Source: Beaufortia kweichowensis
Lineage: Eukaryota > Chordata > Actinopteri > Cypriniformes > Gastromyzontidae
Direction: 5' to 3'
DNA: 64,000 bases
Assembly (NCBI GenBank): GCA_019155185.1
Contig: CM032801.1
Location: forward strand, 5,943,351-6,007,350
Shown here one piece after another: positions 38,133 through 51,851 of this stretch (its first letter is position 1; each line of letters opens with the position of its first letter). Position numbers and translations under genes: made by a program. The notes below the pieces were generated by a model that ran no database searches, was not told the DNA's origin, and was given only the letters and a program-made list of their open reading frames with translations.

Positions 38133-39279
38133 GTGTCAGAGAAGTATGAGACAGAGACCGTTCTCTTTTCCCGCTACCTTTGATGGTCTTAAAGCACAGC
38201 AGCTATGAATCAATATGAGAAACATTTAATCTCAACAACTGTGTGGTTTAAACTTCAATAGAGGATGATCAGCCTTTGGTTTGGAAGATGATTTCAACTG
38301 ACTTATTTAATGGTTAGCAAATGGAAGTCTGCCACATAGATTTATGACTAAGAGAAATTAGAGTTTTCCGCCCAACGCTTTCAATTGTCTACGGTTTCAA
38401 CATTCATTTCGTCAGTGTCTATGTTGGTGGAAGTTTGTGAATGTGATAGAATTGAAGCCCCCGGGGAAGCAAACACAGATGCAAGCGTGAGCGTTAGATG
38501 ATGTGTTTGTATAGATCAATAGGCTCTATTCTACGATTATGATGAAAGATGATTCACGCTGCATTTAGTGAGAGATGAGAAATGTGAACCATATTGAGCC
38601 GGGGCTCATCCCCCATCGCACCAAAACCTCTTACTGCTGGACTGAACCCAAACCAAGCAAATTATGGGACGAACTCTTTATATGAACCCTAGTCACGCAA
38701 AAACGTGACTAAACCTTCTGGTTTGCCCTGGAAGGGATTTTTTTGCTGTGTCTTACCCACAATTCATCTTTCTTAGCAGAGGAAAGTCATGGAATATTAC
38801 ATATTGTGTCTGTTCTGCAGTGAATCTGTTTTTTACAAGTATTATTATTATTATCATACTCTACTCTGGTTTGAACAAAGTTGCATTTTTTTTGCTTTTC
38901 AGACATGAATGATACTGCTCTTTGACATAAAGTGTGGATCATTTGTATTATTATTATGAATGTAAATGTGTTATGATGCAGCTCAGTGTGGTCGTGTTTT
39001 CTGTTTCACATTAGTATCAGTTGTAGCTTTTATTAGCAATAAAAATGATTGCAGTTTAACTCTAAAGCAGTGACAATATTTCTGTACAGGAAATTGTCTG
39101 GTCATGCTCATAGCCGAGGGTTACAGCAGTTCTCAATCTTTCATTGCCTGCTAACTGTTTACCACAGTATGAAGTGCTTCCCCGTCTAGAGCTGTTAGTG
39201 ACATAATCTTCAGTCAAGAGCAACACAGTGCAGCTCATAAACACAAGCACCTAGATAATAGCGGACATGTGGCAACTGG

Positions 39280-39350
39280 CTCTCTGTTTCTCTCTCTCTC
39301 TCTCCCTCTCTCTCTCTCTCTGTCAACCCCCCCCCCTCTCTCTCTCTCCA
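39280..39350. repeat. CT microsatellite interrupted by a C run
   Basis: CT repeats on both sides of CAACCCCCCCCCC, directly before a Tc1-like element. Confidence 0.95.
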
Positions 39351-39356
39351 CAGTAA

Positions 39357-39821
39357 TACACTACTGGTCATAAGGTTTGGGTCACTTCAATAATATTTTT
39401 ACACATTTGTCAATAAAAGTAAATGCATGTAATATCTAATAATATTTAAAACTGTTTTATATGATATCTTTCAGTGTTTCACAATTGGTCTAGAATTAGC
39501 AGAAATGTTTTTTTGGCATTTTATCATCTTGATATCTCCCCTAAAATAATTTTTAAACAACACTAATGGACTTTCCATTTATTCTGGACTCTTTTATTTG
39601 CTGCTTTTTCTACATTTCTCAGCCATTTTTATTTCCAAAACAACTTATTACATACAATTTTAGTTTTGTAATGAACATTTGCACAATTTTAGACATTAGA
39701 GCATGTGCTTTATATTACATTTATGTATTTGTCAGTCGCTTTTATCTAGCTAGCTATAAATGTTTTGAATTTTTTGGACACATCTCAGTCAAGTGACCCT
39801 AAACTTTTAAACCACAGTGTA
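39357..39821. mobile_element. Tc1/mariner-like non-autonomous element
   Basis: The left end is TACACTACTGGTCATAAGGT followed by TTGGGTCACTT. The right end read in reverse is TACACTGTGGTTTAAAAGTT followed by TAGGGTCACTT. These are imperfect inverted repeats that start with TACACT and are flanked by TA-rich DNA, typical of fish Tc1-type elements. It is 465 bp with no transposase frame. Confidence 0.7.
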
Positions 39822-40923
39822 CTGTATATACAGTATTATAAATAGTATGATTTTTATAATTCGCTGCAAAAACATGTGATGCCTGTCCATATTAAAACAT
39901 TAGGTGGAGACCATAAGAAAGACACATACTTTACTCTTATTTACATTGAATAAAGTGGTTACATTGCATACGTTTTGACATCGAAACTGGATCTTAATCA
40001 CACTGCACTGGGATCAAATCACATTTAGCACAATCAGTTCCATGAATTCACTTACAATCCACTTAGATCAGTCTGATAAGCACTTGACCTTTCTCTATTT
40101 ATATATGTCGCTGATGTCTCCATGAGCCTTTAATAGATGGCGGGGCTGGAAAATCTAAAGTCACGTGTGTAACCCTCCACGCTCTGAGAAAAGCATTTAT
40201 AATGACCCTGACAAATTACTATCACAAACCTGAACCGACAGTATAATCAGAGCTATAATAAACTCTCTGTTTAGACAATGAGGACCTTTTTGGTATAAAG
40301 ATGATCAGATATACAAAACAGCGCTAATTGAATTTTCCATCCAACACAGAAATAGTGTTAAAGACAAATAGTGATAATTTTAGGAGTGTTTAGAAATGAT
40401 AATGTAATAATTATATACACAAGTTACGGCTGACCTCTGTGTGAGAACTAGGTTGAATATATTTTATTCTGCATTTTATTAGATTTACAACTGTATGTAC
40501 TTAAGCGTTCATCAAAGTAATTCTTCTCTGTGATTTAATATCAGTTGAGTATGAGTTACTAAAGACATAGTAAATCCTTTAAACTCTACCCTGCTGGGCT
40601 AGAGAGATAGTCCAGACGGCAGGTTCTGGTTAGTGATGACCGTAAGTGTGTGTGTAGGTATACGCGTGTGTTGGTGTTTGTGTTTATATGTGCACTCCCA
40701 CCTTCAGCTTACCCTGACTGATGTCAGTCTCGACTGCAGTGTTTCCTGTCAAAAGATAAGCAGCCAAACGCAGCCCAGCACACTGTAGATAATGTCATTT
40801 CTCTGTCTCTTGGGCTCATTTCACTTCTAGTTTGTTCCACATGGCTCTTATTAGAGCTGACCTTTCATTGACAAAGATAAGCAGTGTTTTAGAGCCACGT
40901 AAAAAAGAGTTTTTTATGGATAT

Positions 40924-40960
40924 TTAAAGGAATAGTTCACCCTAAATCATTCAAAGTTAT
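40924..40960. mobile_element. TTAA-family transposon, single terminus
   Basis: TTAAAGGAATAGTTCACCCT with no matching opposite end found nearby. Confidence 0.5.
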
Positions 40961-42329
40961 TTTAAATGTTATGAGCATTTCAAGACAGTTCCACTGCAAG
41001 TTTATAGCTTTATGTGTAAACCTTTTACAGCGCCCCCTGTGGATATGATTATGTTAGAAAATATTTGACTGCCACTATATAAAGTAACAACTGACATAAA
41101 TAAATATTTGAATTAACTTACATGTATTTTAAATATGGATCTGTTTCTTGAAATGGCTAAAAATTTGCCACTTGGCATATGTGATCATAGATCATAATTC
41201 ATAACTTATGGATAATTAGCAAAAATATTTTTTAATTTAACTATTTTATAATTTTTCTGCTTTTCTTTTTGTTTTTTGTCTATACTTCTGAAATGTTTTT
41301 TTTTCTGTGAAGCTGCTTCACAACACTTCAACAGTATGAAAATAGAAATAAAACTAAAATATGTCATTTTTAATTATATGAAAAGAAGCATAAAAAGATG
41401 ATGAATTGAAAGGAACAGATATGTACTGTTTTTGTGTTGTGAATATAGTTTTATTCATGGTCACCCGCTGAGAGCCGGAGGTTGAGATTCAGGGTCTGTT
41501 TGTATGAAGGGCACGTTGTAAATTTAAGGAGTTTGTTGGGGAGAGAGCAGACCAGTACTGAGGTCAGAGGGAAAGGCTCTTTATCACTGTGTCAGGCCAA
41601 TGGACGTCCTGTGGGTCTACAGACGCCAGAGACCCAAAACAACAACTCACTACTGTTCACTTATCAGCATCCAGACCTTAGGTTAGATCATGAGTATAGA
41701 GTCATGAAAGATACTGTGTCTTTAAAAAGCAAACTTGTAATGGAGGATTAAGAAATTAAAGAAATATAAATTGGCAAGATGCTACAAATCACTTTCAGAC
41801 ATACACAATTCTATTAGAAAAACTTATGATAATTGAGCAAGGTGATCGCATAAATACATATAGGCCTACATATGCAAAAAATGGCCCTTTAATCATGCTT
41901 ATTGCTAAAGCAAGTGTTTGCATGTATTGCAGAAAGAAACACGGACATATCTCATGCATTCAGGCATTTTTCTGGTCAATTTAAACAGTAATTTAAATAA
42001 CACTCCATAACACTTGCCCATCTTTCATTATTCAAAGCAGATACAAACAAGAAGTCCCACCCCAGAACTTCATTCAAATAAATTGCATTCATTCTTCAGT
42101 CGACCTATAAATGAAGTGCTTATAGTTTACATGAAAGTATTTTCTTTTATTTCAGTTTAAGTCAATTATAAGTCATTTAAAGAGTAATTCTGCTGTAATG
42201 TGTAAACAAACTGTGGCGCTACTAAAACATTACTGACGATTTTTAATTCTGTGTTTATAAAATTTGAAACAATACAGTCGTTCTAGGGTGAGAAATGATA
42301 GTAATTATCTAAATGATTGTGATTGTCAG

Positions 42330-42720
42330 TGATTGTGAACAGTGTCGTGTTATGAGATCTGAGTGTTATGGGGTCTGTAGCTCTGTGATGAGTTTGCGGT
42401 CATGTGAATGGAAGGCTGGCATGAGACGCTGGACATAAACCTCACAGGCTCTTGAGACGTGCCCGCTGTAACGCTGTAAAAGTCCAGCCTTTACTCACTA
42501 CAAGTGCCAAACCGTGAGCCAGAGACCACACAGAGCTTGTCACTGAGCATGCATGAATGCAAACATACAACTAAACACGCCTAGAAATGAATGACGACCC
42601 GGCTAAACTACACAATGGGAACCCAGCCGCACGCTTCAGTGTTGGCCTCAACTTTTAGTTGTAATTGAACCGTTTAGTGCGGCAGTGTGTGGACTGACTT
42701 TCACAAAACTCATCACCTCA
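42330..42720. promoter_or_regulatory. Candidate regulatory element
   Basis: GC-balanced block with CACAATGGGAACCCAGCCGC, GAGCATGCATGAATGC and TTTTAGTTGTAATTGAACCG. No coding sense. Weak support, from composition alone. Confidence 0.22.
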
Positions 42721-43664
42721 TCTATGCACACACACACACATGCAGCGCTCGGCCAAAGAGTGAAACAGTGGGACCTTTGTAAAGTGTGATGCGGGACTCA
42801 TGCGAACACATGTAGCACATATTTAATCTCAGTAATGACCAACGTAAATCATTTGGGTAAATATACATTTGTGAGGGTGAATAGACAAGATAAATGTTAT
42901 CATCTTTTATTCACCATCACGTCGCTCAAAACTGGCTTGACTTTATTTCTTTCTGTAAACGAAACACAATGCAGAATGTTCACATTTAACATTTAACTGT
43001 ACATCTGTTTTAAAAAAAAAGCACTTGGATATATTTAGTGAATGAATGAAAAGTAGAGGTGTGTGTAATTTATGACAGAGGATGTTTAGTCGCTTTCCCT
43101 CGCTGTGTAGGACGTGTGAAATATATCTTTGCTTTTAAAGAGCTGTTATTTTTCTCTGCTTCCAAATGGCCAACACAAACAGAGAAATGTGTCCCAAATT
43201 TTCACACAAATGTAATACACACATGCTAATTAAACACAAGCACACTGGAAAAATACACATCTGGAATCCATACAATCACATTACACACACATATTCACGG
43301 TTTCCATCACGTTATGGCACTTTGGTCTCTAAAAAATTAACTTGTAACATAAGGAATAAATAAGCAAGCTTTTGCAAAGGTACTTAATTGTGTTACTTAT
43401 GTTACTGAGTTTCTTTCAGGTAATTAACATACTGTAAGTTCTTGTACTGTAAGCGTGCGTTTGCATGTGCACGTGTGTTTGCACTCGGTCATTTTGGCAA
43501 TGCACACGGTGGCTGTTGAATAATTTCCATGCACAAGTTCAGGAAGTCTAAAGTCATTAACAGTTCGGCCACAGATTGGCCTCGTTTTACTGTGTCCTTG
43601 TTTGCTTTAATTCACTTTCTGTTTAATGTCTTGTGTACTTTTGGCAGAATTAATTTTATTACAT

Positions 43665-43700
43665 TGTATATATATATATATATATATGCATATAACATAT
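43665..43700. repeat. TA microsatellite
   Basis: About ten TA units followed by TGCATATAACATATATA. Confidence 0.9.
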
Positions 43701-43734
43701 ATATTTTCTGTCTTATGAGATTTTTCGCCTGTTT

Positions 43735-44170
43735 TGGTTGAAAACATGCATTTGCAACCAAACATGACTAACTGCATCTCACGGCCCATTACTGGCTTTA
43801 CAGTGGCTGGAATATCTGGCCATATCGTTCCAGACTCCTGTGTGCTGGAATTCTGGGGTTATTATCGGGGAGAGGTTGTGTTTCATTTCTCCTGCTGTGA
43901 TTGTATCTTCATGGCCTCTTGAGCTCATTCTTTACAGACAGGATGGTGCCACAGGTCCGGAAGTAGTAATAGGTCCGATTGTTACTAATACCGCAGCTCT
44001 TGTCAAACTAGCAGTGTTTGTGAGCTGCCAGACATCCATCCAGCTTAATGTTTTCTGAATGTGATTTCAGAGGTCAGCTCCATTCTCGCAGGCATTTCAA
44101 ATATATTCATAGCTGTTTGCTAAGGAAAGTGTCAATGTTACTTAGGCTCATTCGTGAGGTTAAGGATTTC
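43735..44170. promoter_or_regulatory. Candidate conserved element in the desert
   Basis: Complex block with GGCTGGAATATCTGGCCATA and CTGTGTGCTGGAATTCTGGG (GGAAT, TEAD-like cores), GGTCCGGAAGTAGTAATAGG (an ETS core, CCGGAAGT) and CATTTCAAATATATTCATAG. It is bounded by AT-rich DNA. No reading frame of interest. Confidence 0.35.
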
Positions 44171-44639
44171 AACAGATCTTTAATTTAATAAACTAAATGC
44201 ATATCTAGTACCGTCATGTAACGCCATAGCAACCACCTATTTTTGCACATAGATTTTCTTTAGAAAGAAACAATGTAAAAATCTAGTTAGATATTTGGTT
44301 GGAAATCATCTTGGCTTTCATCATGTTTGGTGACCTTAACGTTTTTCAACAATTGCACAAGATTTTGTTCCATCCAAACCTTCCAAAACACTATTTTATT
44401 TCCATTATCTTAGACAAGGGTATGAACTATACATGGGTGTTTCTTCCACTTTGGGCACTTTCAAGCCTCAAGGGTTGACTTTTATCAAATCTCCTTGAAA
44501 TGAAATTGTATTCAATCTTAGTATCTTTATTAAATCTTATTTAATCTTTTAACATCATCAGCATGTTATCTTAAAAAACTAATGATTGAGCTGTTTAATA
44601 AACTTTATCATGTCATCTTTAAAAACGTTTTGTTATTTT

Positions 44640-45600
44640 TTAAACAATAAAGCTGTCATCCGCAGACGACTCCCTGACGTTTGAATTTTGTCCGACTGCA
44701 TTGACCATATGGTGCCGTTTGGTTGAACCCTTTGTTGGATTGCTTTTTGTTTAATTTCTCATGTCTGTTTAAGAGAATGCATAGATATTTCTGTTTATTT
44801 GGCTAATGGAATTTGGATTTGTTTAATAGCCCTGAGTAAATGTTTATGACCACAGAGACGGAAAGTAAATCATACTGGTGACGATATCAAGAATAAGCAA
44901 TACCAACAGTCGCTCTGCCAACAGTAAACAATGCAGATATTTCAAAGAAGACTCTTGCAGAACAAATCAGAAATGTTTAGTCTCATTATGCTTATCTCGG
45001 CGATGACACTATTGCGTGTATTTATCACTTTGATTCGCTTGGCGCCGTCCTCTCCAAAGCGACATTTGCTCTTTGGTTTCACCTCATAACTGAGGCGATC
45101 TAGTTTGTTGCACATCTGCAAGACGTCATATTTAGGAAATAAAGCTCCCAAAATCGCCATACTCACTGAAATACTGAGTGTTGAAGTATCATTTGACGCA
45201 ATAAAGCTGAAAAGAGAACAGACGCAGCTTTTGCTTTTCGAGATGGTTTTGCAGATTCTTCGGCATTAAAAGCTTGACTTTCCAAATGCTTGAGTTTGTT
45301 AACGCTTGTTCAAGCACTTGGTCGAGCCGCTGTGATGATATGTCAATAAGTTTCTTAACCTCAAGGCCTCAATGCTATCAGGTTTAGCTATCAGATGACC
45401 AAATAAAGCGTCAGCAAGCCAAAAGAAAGACGAGGGAGCTCGGCGATGCAGGCTTGATCAACGTTCCATGCCATCAGATAGAGACAGAGGTGCTTTGGCA
45501 GAATCAACTTCCAGCCAGGCACAATGAAAGCCTGTGTCATCTGGGGACGACCGATACAATAAAGCTTTTTAAACTGACCACCAACATGAAATGAGGAGGG
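44640..45600. promoter_or_regulatory. Candidate conserved element cluster in the desert (longest)
   Basis: Nearly 1 kb of GC-balanced, non-repetitive sequence. It includes GACCATATGGTGCCG (palindromic E-box), CCAACAGTAAACAATGCAGA (FOX/SOX-like), TCGCTTGGCGCCGTCC and GCATTAAAAGCTTGACTTTC, and AATAAAGC recurs about four times (near 45143, 45202, 45403, 45561). A short minus-strand frame at 44942-45166 shows no domain. Best candidate for a desert enhancer group in this window. Confidence 0.38.
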
Positions 45601-46030
45601 TATTTGGGCAAGTACAATATTTATCTGGTTAGCTTAATTTAAATCGGTAACCCCAAGTCAGGGCAGCCAAGTGGGAAAAGAGATCTAAAAAAAATTATTT
45701 CCTCAGATACATCAACCGTCAAAGCCAGTCTATCAAGAATGGTATGGGGTGTTAAAGATTAATCCGAACAGAGCAATTTGTACATTGTGTTTGTACATTG
45801 TAACCTAGAACATCTAATCTCTGTATCTTTGTTAAATACAACGTTCATAGATTTTCTTTCCAGGTAAAAACGTGCAGGTGTAGCACTTGTTTGGACTACA
45901 GAAGCAGTCACACCACCCAAACATGCCAAAGATAATGTCTTTCCCTAAGATAATAGTAATTATAAATGGTGTTGCTATCCTACTGCATATCATAAATAAA
46001 GAACACAGTCTCATGGGAATTTGAAACTAT

Positions 46031-46223
46031 ATTACGAGGTGACTATTTGGTTTTAATTGGTACAGTCACTTATTTATGTTTTACTGCAATCTGCTTTCGC
46101 ACCGTTAATGGCTAGGTTTAGGGATGGGTAAGGAGTGGGGCTTCATTATTGCCTTTTTACAATAATTGTACGTATTTGTTTAATTCACATCTTATGAATT
46201 TATATGAGTAATCACCTTGTAAA
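46031..46223. mobile_element. Short inverted-repeat element (MITE)
   Basis: Inverted ends TTAC(G/A)AGGTGA(C/T)TA at 46032-46045 and 46209-46222, 193 bp in all. The middle includes GGCTAGGTTTAGGGATGGGT, a phrase I associate with an abundant fish repeat. Confidence 0.65.
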
Positions 46224-48309
46224 AAAGTCAGAAATTAAGATGAGACAAACTAGTTTTTCTTCTGACTTGTATCAGTTAATGATGTTTTTACACAGAGAAT
46301 GACCATAAAGCTATGTGAAACACCTACTGTATTTTACCTCCTCATACACAAATCTGTTTTCAAATAGAATAAATATTGTATATTTATGTTTTTGCTTAGC
46401 TGACCCTCTTTTCTGATTATAACATTTGACATGTAACTCGTTAACATGCACTAGTTACCTGACATATAAACAGATAACATTTGATTTTTTGCTATTATTT
46501 AGATCTGTCAGTATAGAAACATACTTACATTTGGCTAAAATTAGACTCTCTTTTTAATAGTGTTATAACAGTCGGTATGATTACAGGAAATAGCTCCGGG
46601 TCGAGGGACACTTATATTCCTATCAGATGCGGCTTTCCGTGAACCTTACAAATGCTGTTAGCAGGAATGACTGCCGGAAGTTCAGATGTAAACTACACGT
46701 GCAATTTTCAGAAAATTACAAAAATTGCAACAAAAGCAATCAATACGTAAAAATGCTATGGAAATGTTTCAATTGCAGCCACTGAAAGTGAGAAAATCGT
46801 TGCATGTTGGAACATGTTGAGCTGGTTCTCTCAAGGCATAGTAACTGTTATATGCACATTTTTGGTTAAGTTGGTGATGCTTTATTTTAAGTTTCCTTGA
46901 TTTAGCTTAACTGCGGCCACAGCAAACACAGGCTTATTTCAGACACCCATCCCATTTCTAGTCATGTTCTCTGTAGGCTGGCGTCAGAAAGTCTGTTTGA
47001 ATAAATGCTTATGGATCAATGATAGTTAAGGATGTTGAAGATAAAAAATCTTTTTAAAAGGCATGTGACTTAAAAACACAATTTTTTATGTTAGTTTCCA
47101 TACATTTATGAAACATTATTTGATACAATTTGTTAATTTAAAAATGTCAAGTGTAGCAAACATCCAAAAATATTATAATTTATTATTTTGTCTATTTTTT
47201 TTACAAAAACAAATAATTTACTGTAAAAACCTGATGCTAATATTGCATTGCAGCACTAAATGTTTCCATTTTTATTTTTTTGTTCCATCCACTCCTTCCC
47301 ATTGGCACAGAACCCATGACCTCATCGTGTGAGTTCACACAAGCTGCTGTTTCATTTCATGTCGTGTCTATTAAAACTCTTACACCTGGGCACAGGCCTG
47401 CACCACCCATTTCTTTTGTCCACAGGGATTTGTTTTGATCGATTCCATTTTATTTTTGTTTGCGATTATACTTTTCTTTCTCCCTGGAATGTTTCTGTTT
47501 TATTTGGAGGTTGTTAACCTGTCGTCACCCTTCATCAGCTTACGTGTGTCTATAGTGTGTGTGTGCTTACTGTACAAGGCTTTGGCAGGCAATGTAATTT
47601 TATAAGCCATTTGTAGCAAGTACATTGGAAAGCTTATGAATGTGACTCTCATAATAAGGAGAATGTGAGACGCATCCAAAAATGGAAAAATATGAGTAAT
47701 TCGATTTAAACATGATCAGTAAAGTGATGGAGGACTGACAATAAAATGGTCAGAGATAAAAAAGAGTCTTCATAACTCATCAGACGTTTTATTTTTTAGT
47801 TTCTCACCGTTGGAAGATGCTTGTCTGTGTTCTGAGTCGTTTACCAGCCCAGGTCAAAATAGACCATTTTTAAGTCTCTGCATCCATGTCTTTGGCAGAG
47901 ATTATTATTTAAAGTTGAAGGTAATTGTTAGTTATGCAAAATTCAAGAAAATATGAACATTCAAGATGAAGTTAATGAAGTTAACTGAAGTTTGTTTACC
48001 CTCAGGTGTTAGTTGAGTGGATGAAGAGGTCTAAGAGAAGATCTAATGATCTCCATTGTCTCCATTGTCATTTTCCACAATCATATGAGAAGATTGTGAG
48101 TTCAGATTGTCAGCAGAAGACTGAATCACTTTATTCTGAATAAACAACTTTCAATTCACATTCTGCAGGGAACAAAATGACTGTTTTGGACTGCAAGATA
48201 TGCAGATAGATCAGTTGTTATTCATAATAGTTTGTTTGTTCTGATAAGACTGAGTTTCTATCTTTATCTTTGAGGTTCTAAAGATCTCAGTGCTGTCAGC
48301 CCTTACAAA

Positions 48310-48470
48310 AAAACAGAAATACTTTCAGTCTACTTTACTCAACTACATCTTTCTCTGACAAGTATGTACTCAAAGTTCACTACTGTTACACTTTTATAAA
48401 CTAAAAATTGGCCAATTTTGGAAAAGTACATTTCCAATTGAAAAGTACACTTCTTTTTGTGAGGGAATTG
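48310..48470. repeat. Dispersed AGTACAC-type repeat, inverted relative to 16425-16600
   Basis: The piece TTATAAACTAAAAATTGGCC is the reverse complement, with few changes, of the segment near 16540-16575, and both are embedded in AGTACT/AGTACAC-rich DNA. Confidence 0.55.
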
Positions 48471-50399
48471 ATAAAATAATAGTCAAATTATTAGCAGATA
48501 ACCTTTAATCCCTTCATATTTTAATATTTTCTTCTGTTGTGTCACAAACAAAGCATAAACCTTTCAGAATTAGACATAACACTAATTTGATATCAGCAAA
48601 AACACTGATGTTAAATACAATAAAACTATTTTAAATGAGCAGAGTTATAGTTTAGTGTGTATACGAAGAGAGAATCTTAACACACAGTATAAAAAATAAA
48701 TGCATTTACTCATGTTTTATACCAAAACTGAAGAGATTTAATAACCGTAAGTACGTTTTTGTAGAATGTATTTAAAAGAAGTCTGTATTTGGCTGTACTT
48801 TAATGTGTTTTTTTAATCTATTAAACACACATTTGGAATACTGTAGTTCAGATGTGTACAGATGGTGGGGTGAGAGTTGAATTTATGAGAAGGTTTGACC
48901 CCTGCAGAGAACGCTGATGCCAAAAGTCTTTGCACAACTGTGATAAATAAAAACGAATTGCAAAATATCTGGCGGGTCAGTTTGCTATTGTTTTCTCATC
49001 CTTTAGTACCCAAATAAGAGCATTAAACTGTCTCCCGCTACACTCAGAGCTAAATCTTTTTCATATTGCAGAAAAGCTGAAAGATTTAATTATAGATACT
49101 AAACAGTTTTTTGTAAAACAAAGTTGGCACAACGTCTGCTAAATCAGTTGCAGCAACAGGAGCTTTATTATATTGGAAGAGAATATAATACATTGAATAT
49201 TCAAAACCATGTAGTGAAACTGGGTTAGTGATTGATACAACCTGTACGCATGCACAGCGATCTGTTACAGTGAAATATTAGCTCGGGTTGGGCTGAGACA
49301 GCATGTGATACCTATCCATTTCCAGCATCTTTTGAAAAAAGGGAAAGTTAATAAGTGTGTGCAGTATTTATACATGAATTGCACAGCAGCCAGTAATAAT
49401 AACAGGCCTGTATGTGAGCGTATGAATGTATTACATAGGAAAGAAAGAGTACAAACACTATTTAGGGGGTCTTGAAGGAATGAATATTGTACATATTGTG
49501 TATGTAGTATGCAAATATTCTGTATGGAATAAACTGAAATACATTTTTGATACTTTATACTACTGCAATTGTGCAGTATACAGCACAGCATAATGAATGC
49601 AATACTCCATCCCACAATGACAAAATGTTTCAGCCTTGACTTTTAACATTTTAAGTTGTTTGACTGACATGTCAAAATCTGATATTTTGTACACAAATAT
49701 GTAATAATGTAAATGTAAATATAAAATAACGCATCAGGTAACCAACGTATCAGCTTCGCAAACTTTCAGTCAAGTACTGTATGAACTGTGTTCATTAGGG
49801 GTCAAGGGTCAGCTGGTTATAGCAACTACATAACTACATCATATACGAGCAAAGTTGATGTTGAAAAGTAGCTGAGTATTCTGCTAAAATACATTTTCTT
49901 GCGCAATTTGTATTTTAAAACATCCTTTGCCCTAGGACACCAGAGGAAGGTAGAAATCCCAACACCTGCATTCAGTTCACAAACACACCCATCCATCAGA
50001 ACAGCAGAAAAATACTTTACTGTGATCTGTTTTTTTTTTTTTACTTCATCCTGATGTTTTAGTCAATAGTGATCAGTGTTGACACAACTCTGATATATGG
50101 AGCAATACCCACCTTAGGTACTTGTTATGAATAACGGATGCTTGTAAAAGAGTTATTTTAGATATCTGAATCACCCCTCAAGTGTTTTTGCTTCTCTCTT
50201 CTTGTGCCAAAGGACGTGCAATGACAGAGAGCTGGAGGACGGCAAGAGCAGCAGGATCCTGATGGAAAATGTCATTAAAATCATCACCTCCTGAATTAGG
50301 AACAAAATCAACTTGTTTTCTACAGAGAAAATAATAAAGGTAAGCAGAAATGCAAAAGAAATTACTTGACTTACAAATGACATTAGTCATGATTTTTCG

Positions 50400-50640
50400 T
50401 GACGTTCTCTATGAGCAGATCAGTTCCCCAAACTTGAAATCTGAGATCATAAGGAAATGTACAATGCTTTATTTATGATAATACCCTCTGTCAACCCCTC
50501 ACATGTTTAATTCTGCATTAATGCTGGGATTTTCCTCCGCTGGGCTGTATCAACATGTCAGTACATTCCTGCTGCCAGTCTGAAACACTGCAATTAGATT
50601 TTCACAGGTCATTGTTTCCACCAAGCTAAAACAAATACTA
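50400..50640. promoter_or_regulatory. Candidate conserved element in the desert
   Basis: Complex block with ATTCTGCATTAATGCTGGGA, TTTTCCTCCGCTGGGCTGTA, CATTCCTGCTGCCAG and TGCAATTAGATTTTCACAGG. TAAT cores and an even base mix contrast with the flanks. Confidence 0.33.
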
Positions 50641-51120
50641 TTAAAACTTATACTATTTAAATTAAACTGAAAATTATATTTGTTCATATGCTGTCTTGCA
50701 TTTACATGTACTGTTTATATGAGTTTACACTAATTTGATAAGATTCTCAACAATATGTACCATGTCTGGAGATTATGGGAAACTCCCAACTGGTCACATT
50801 ACACCAAATTAAATTTCATATCATGGAAAGTACATGCTAATTTTGACACTAATGTTACCACTATTATGAGATAGGAAAGACAGGAAAATGAGTTCTGTGA
50901 ATCCATAGGGCACAAACAACACAAGAGTTTGACATCATCTGAAGAAGAATGAGTGGTACAGGCTTGTGCAGACTAGCACAATCTATCATATAACAGCCAT
51001 AATAATTGCAGATATCATCCAGATCTCTAGCACAAACTGTTAGTTATGTGCATCATTTAATTAGTAATTTAATACTTAGGGTTGGGATATAAACAACAAT
51101 TTACTAATGTATTCATTAAC

Positions 51121-51470
51121 CTGTTAACTGTCACTGTTCCTCAGGATGTTATTTCCCTATTCACTTTAATATTTCATAGTTGAATTTTAATCATGACAAA
51201 CTATAAATTGATGGAAAGGTTTAAGACTTATTAAAAATATTTGACATATTTTCATAACAATAAACATAAACACAAGTTAAAAAAATGGTAATGCTACTGT
51301 AATTTATAATAAATACCTCAAATGAAAAATTTTGTTTAAAGACTTAAAAATGTTTGAAAAAATAAAAAACAAAAAATGTAGTTCATGTAGTGCATTTTCA
51401 TGTGTATACTCAATTTCTGCTGTGACAGTTATAAGATTGAGTATGAGTGATTAAATAAATTTAACAGTTA
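51121..51470. repeat. Dispersed repeat, copy 1 (with 55755-56000)
   Basis: Shares, in the same order, AACTGTC, GTTCCTCAGGA, ATTTCCCTATT, GAATTTTAAT, TAATCATGA, ACTATAAAT, GATGGAAAGGT, CATAACAATAAAC and TTTCTGC(A/T)GTGACAGTT with 55755-56000. This is an old interspersed element of unidentified family. Confidence 0.7.
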
Positions 51471-51851
51471 AAAAAAGCCAGGTTCAGTGAATATTCTTGG
51501 CCCAAAAATCTATGATTGCAAATCATTTCTTTGATACTGAATTATTTATTATTTATTAATTTATTAAAAATTCATAAAAAAAAGTTTTCCATAGTGTGTT
51601 CTGCTTCTAATGTTTTTTTAAGTGATTAGAGTGATGAGTAGAGAAATGAATGTTCATCACAAAGTAATTGTACATTTGACCAAACTTTGTAAAGTTCATG
51701 ACATCATGTCTTAATGAAGGCGTTTTTTCATCAGTCTACAGGTTATATAGACCTTCTTTACCCTTGAGGTTATTTAGTGCTTTACCAACTCATGACTATG
51801 TGATGACAGCCAAGCAGCCTGGAGAACAGAAGACATAAGAACTACCAAGGT

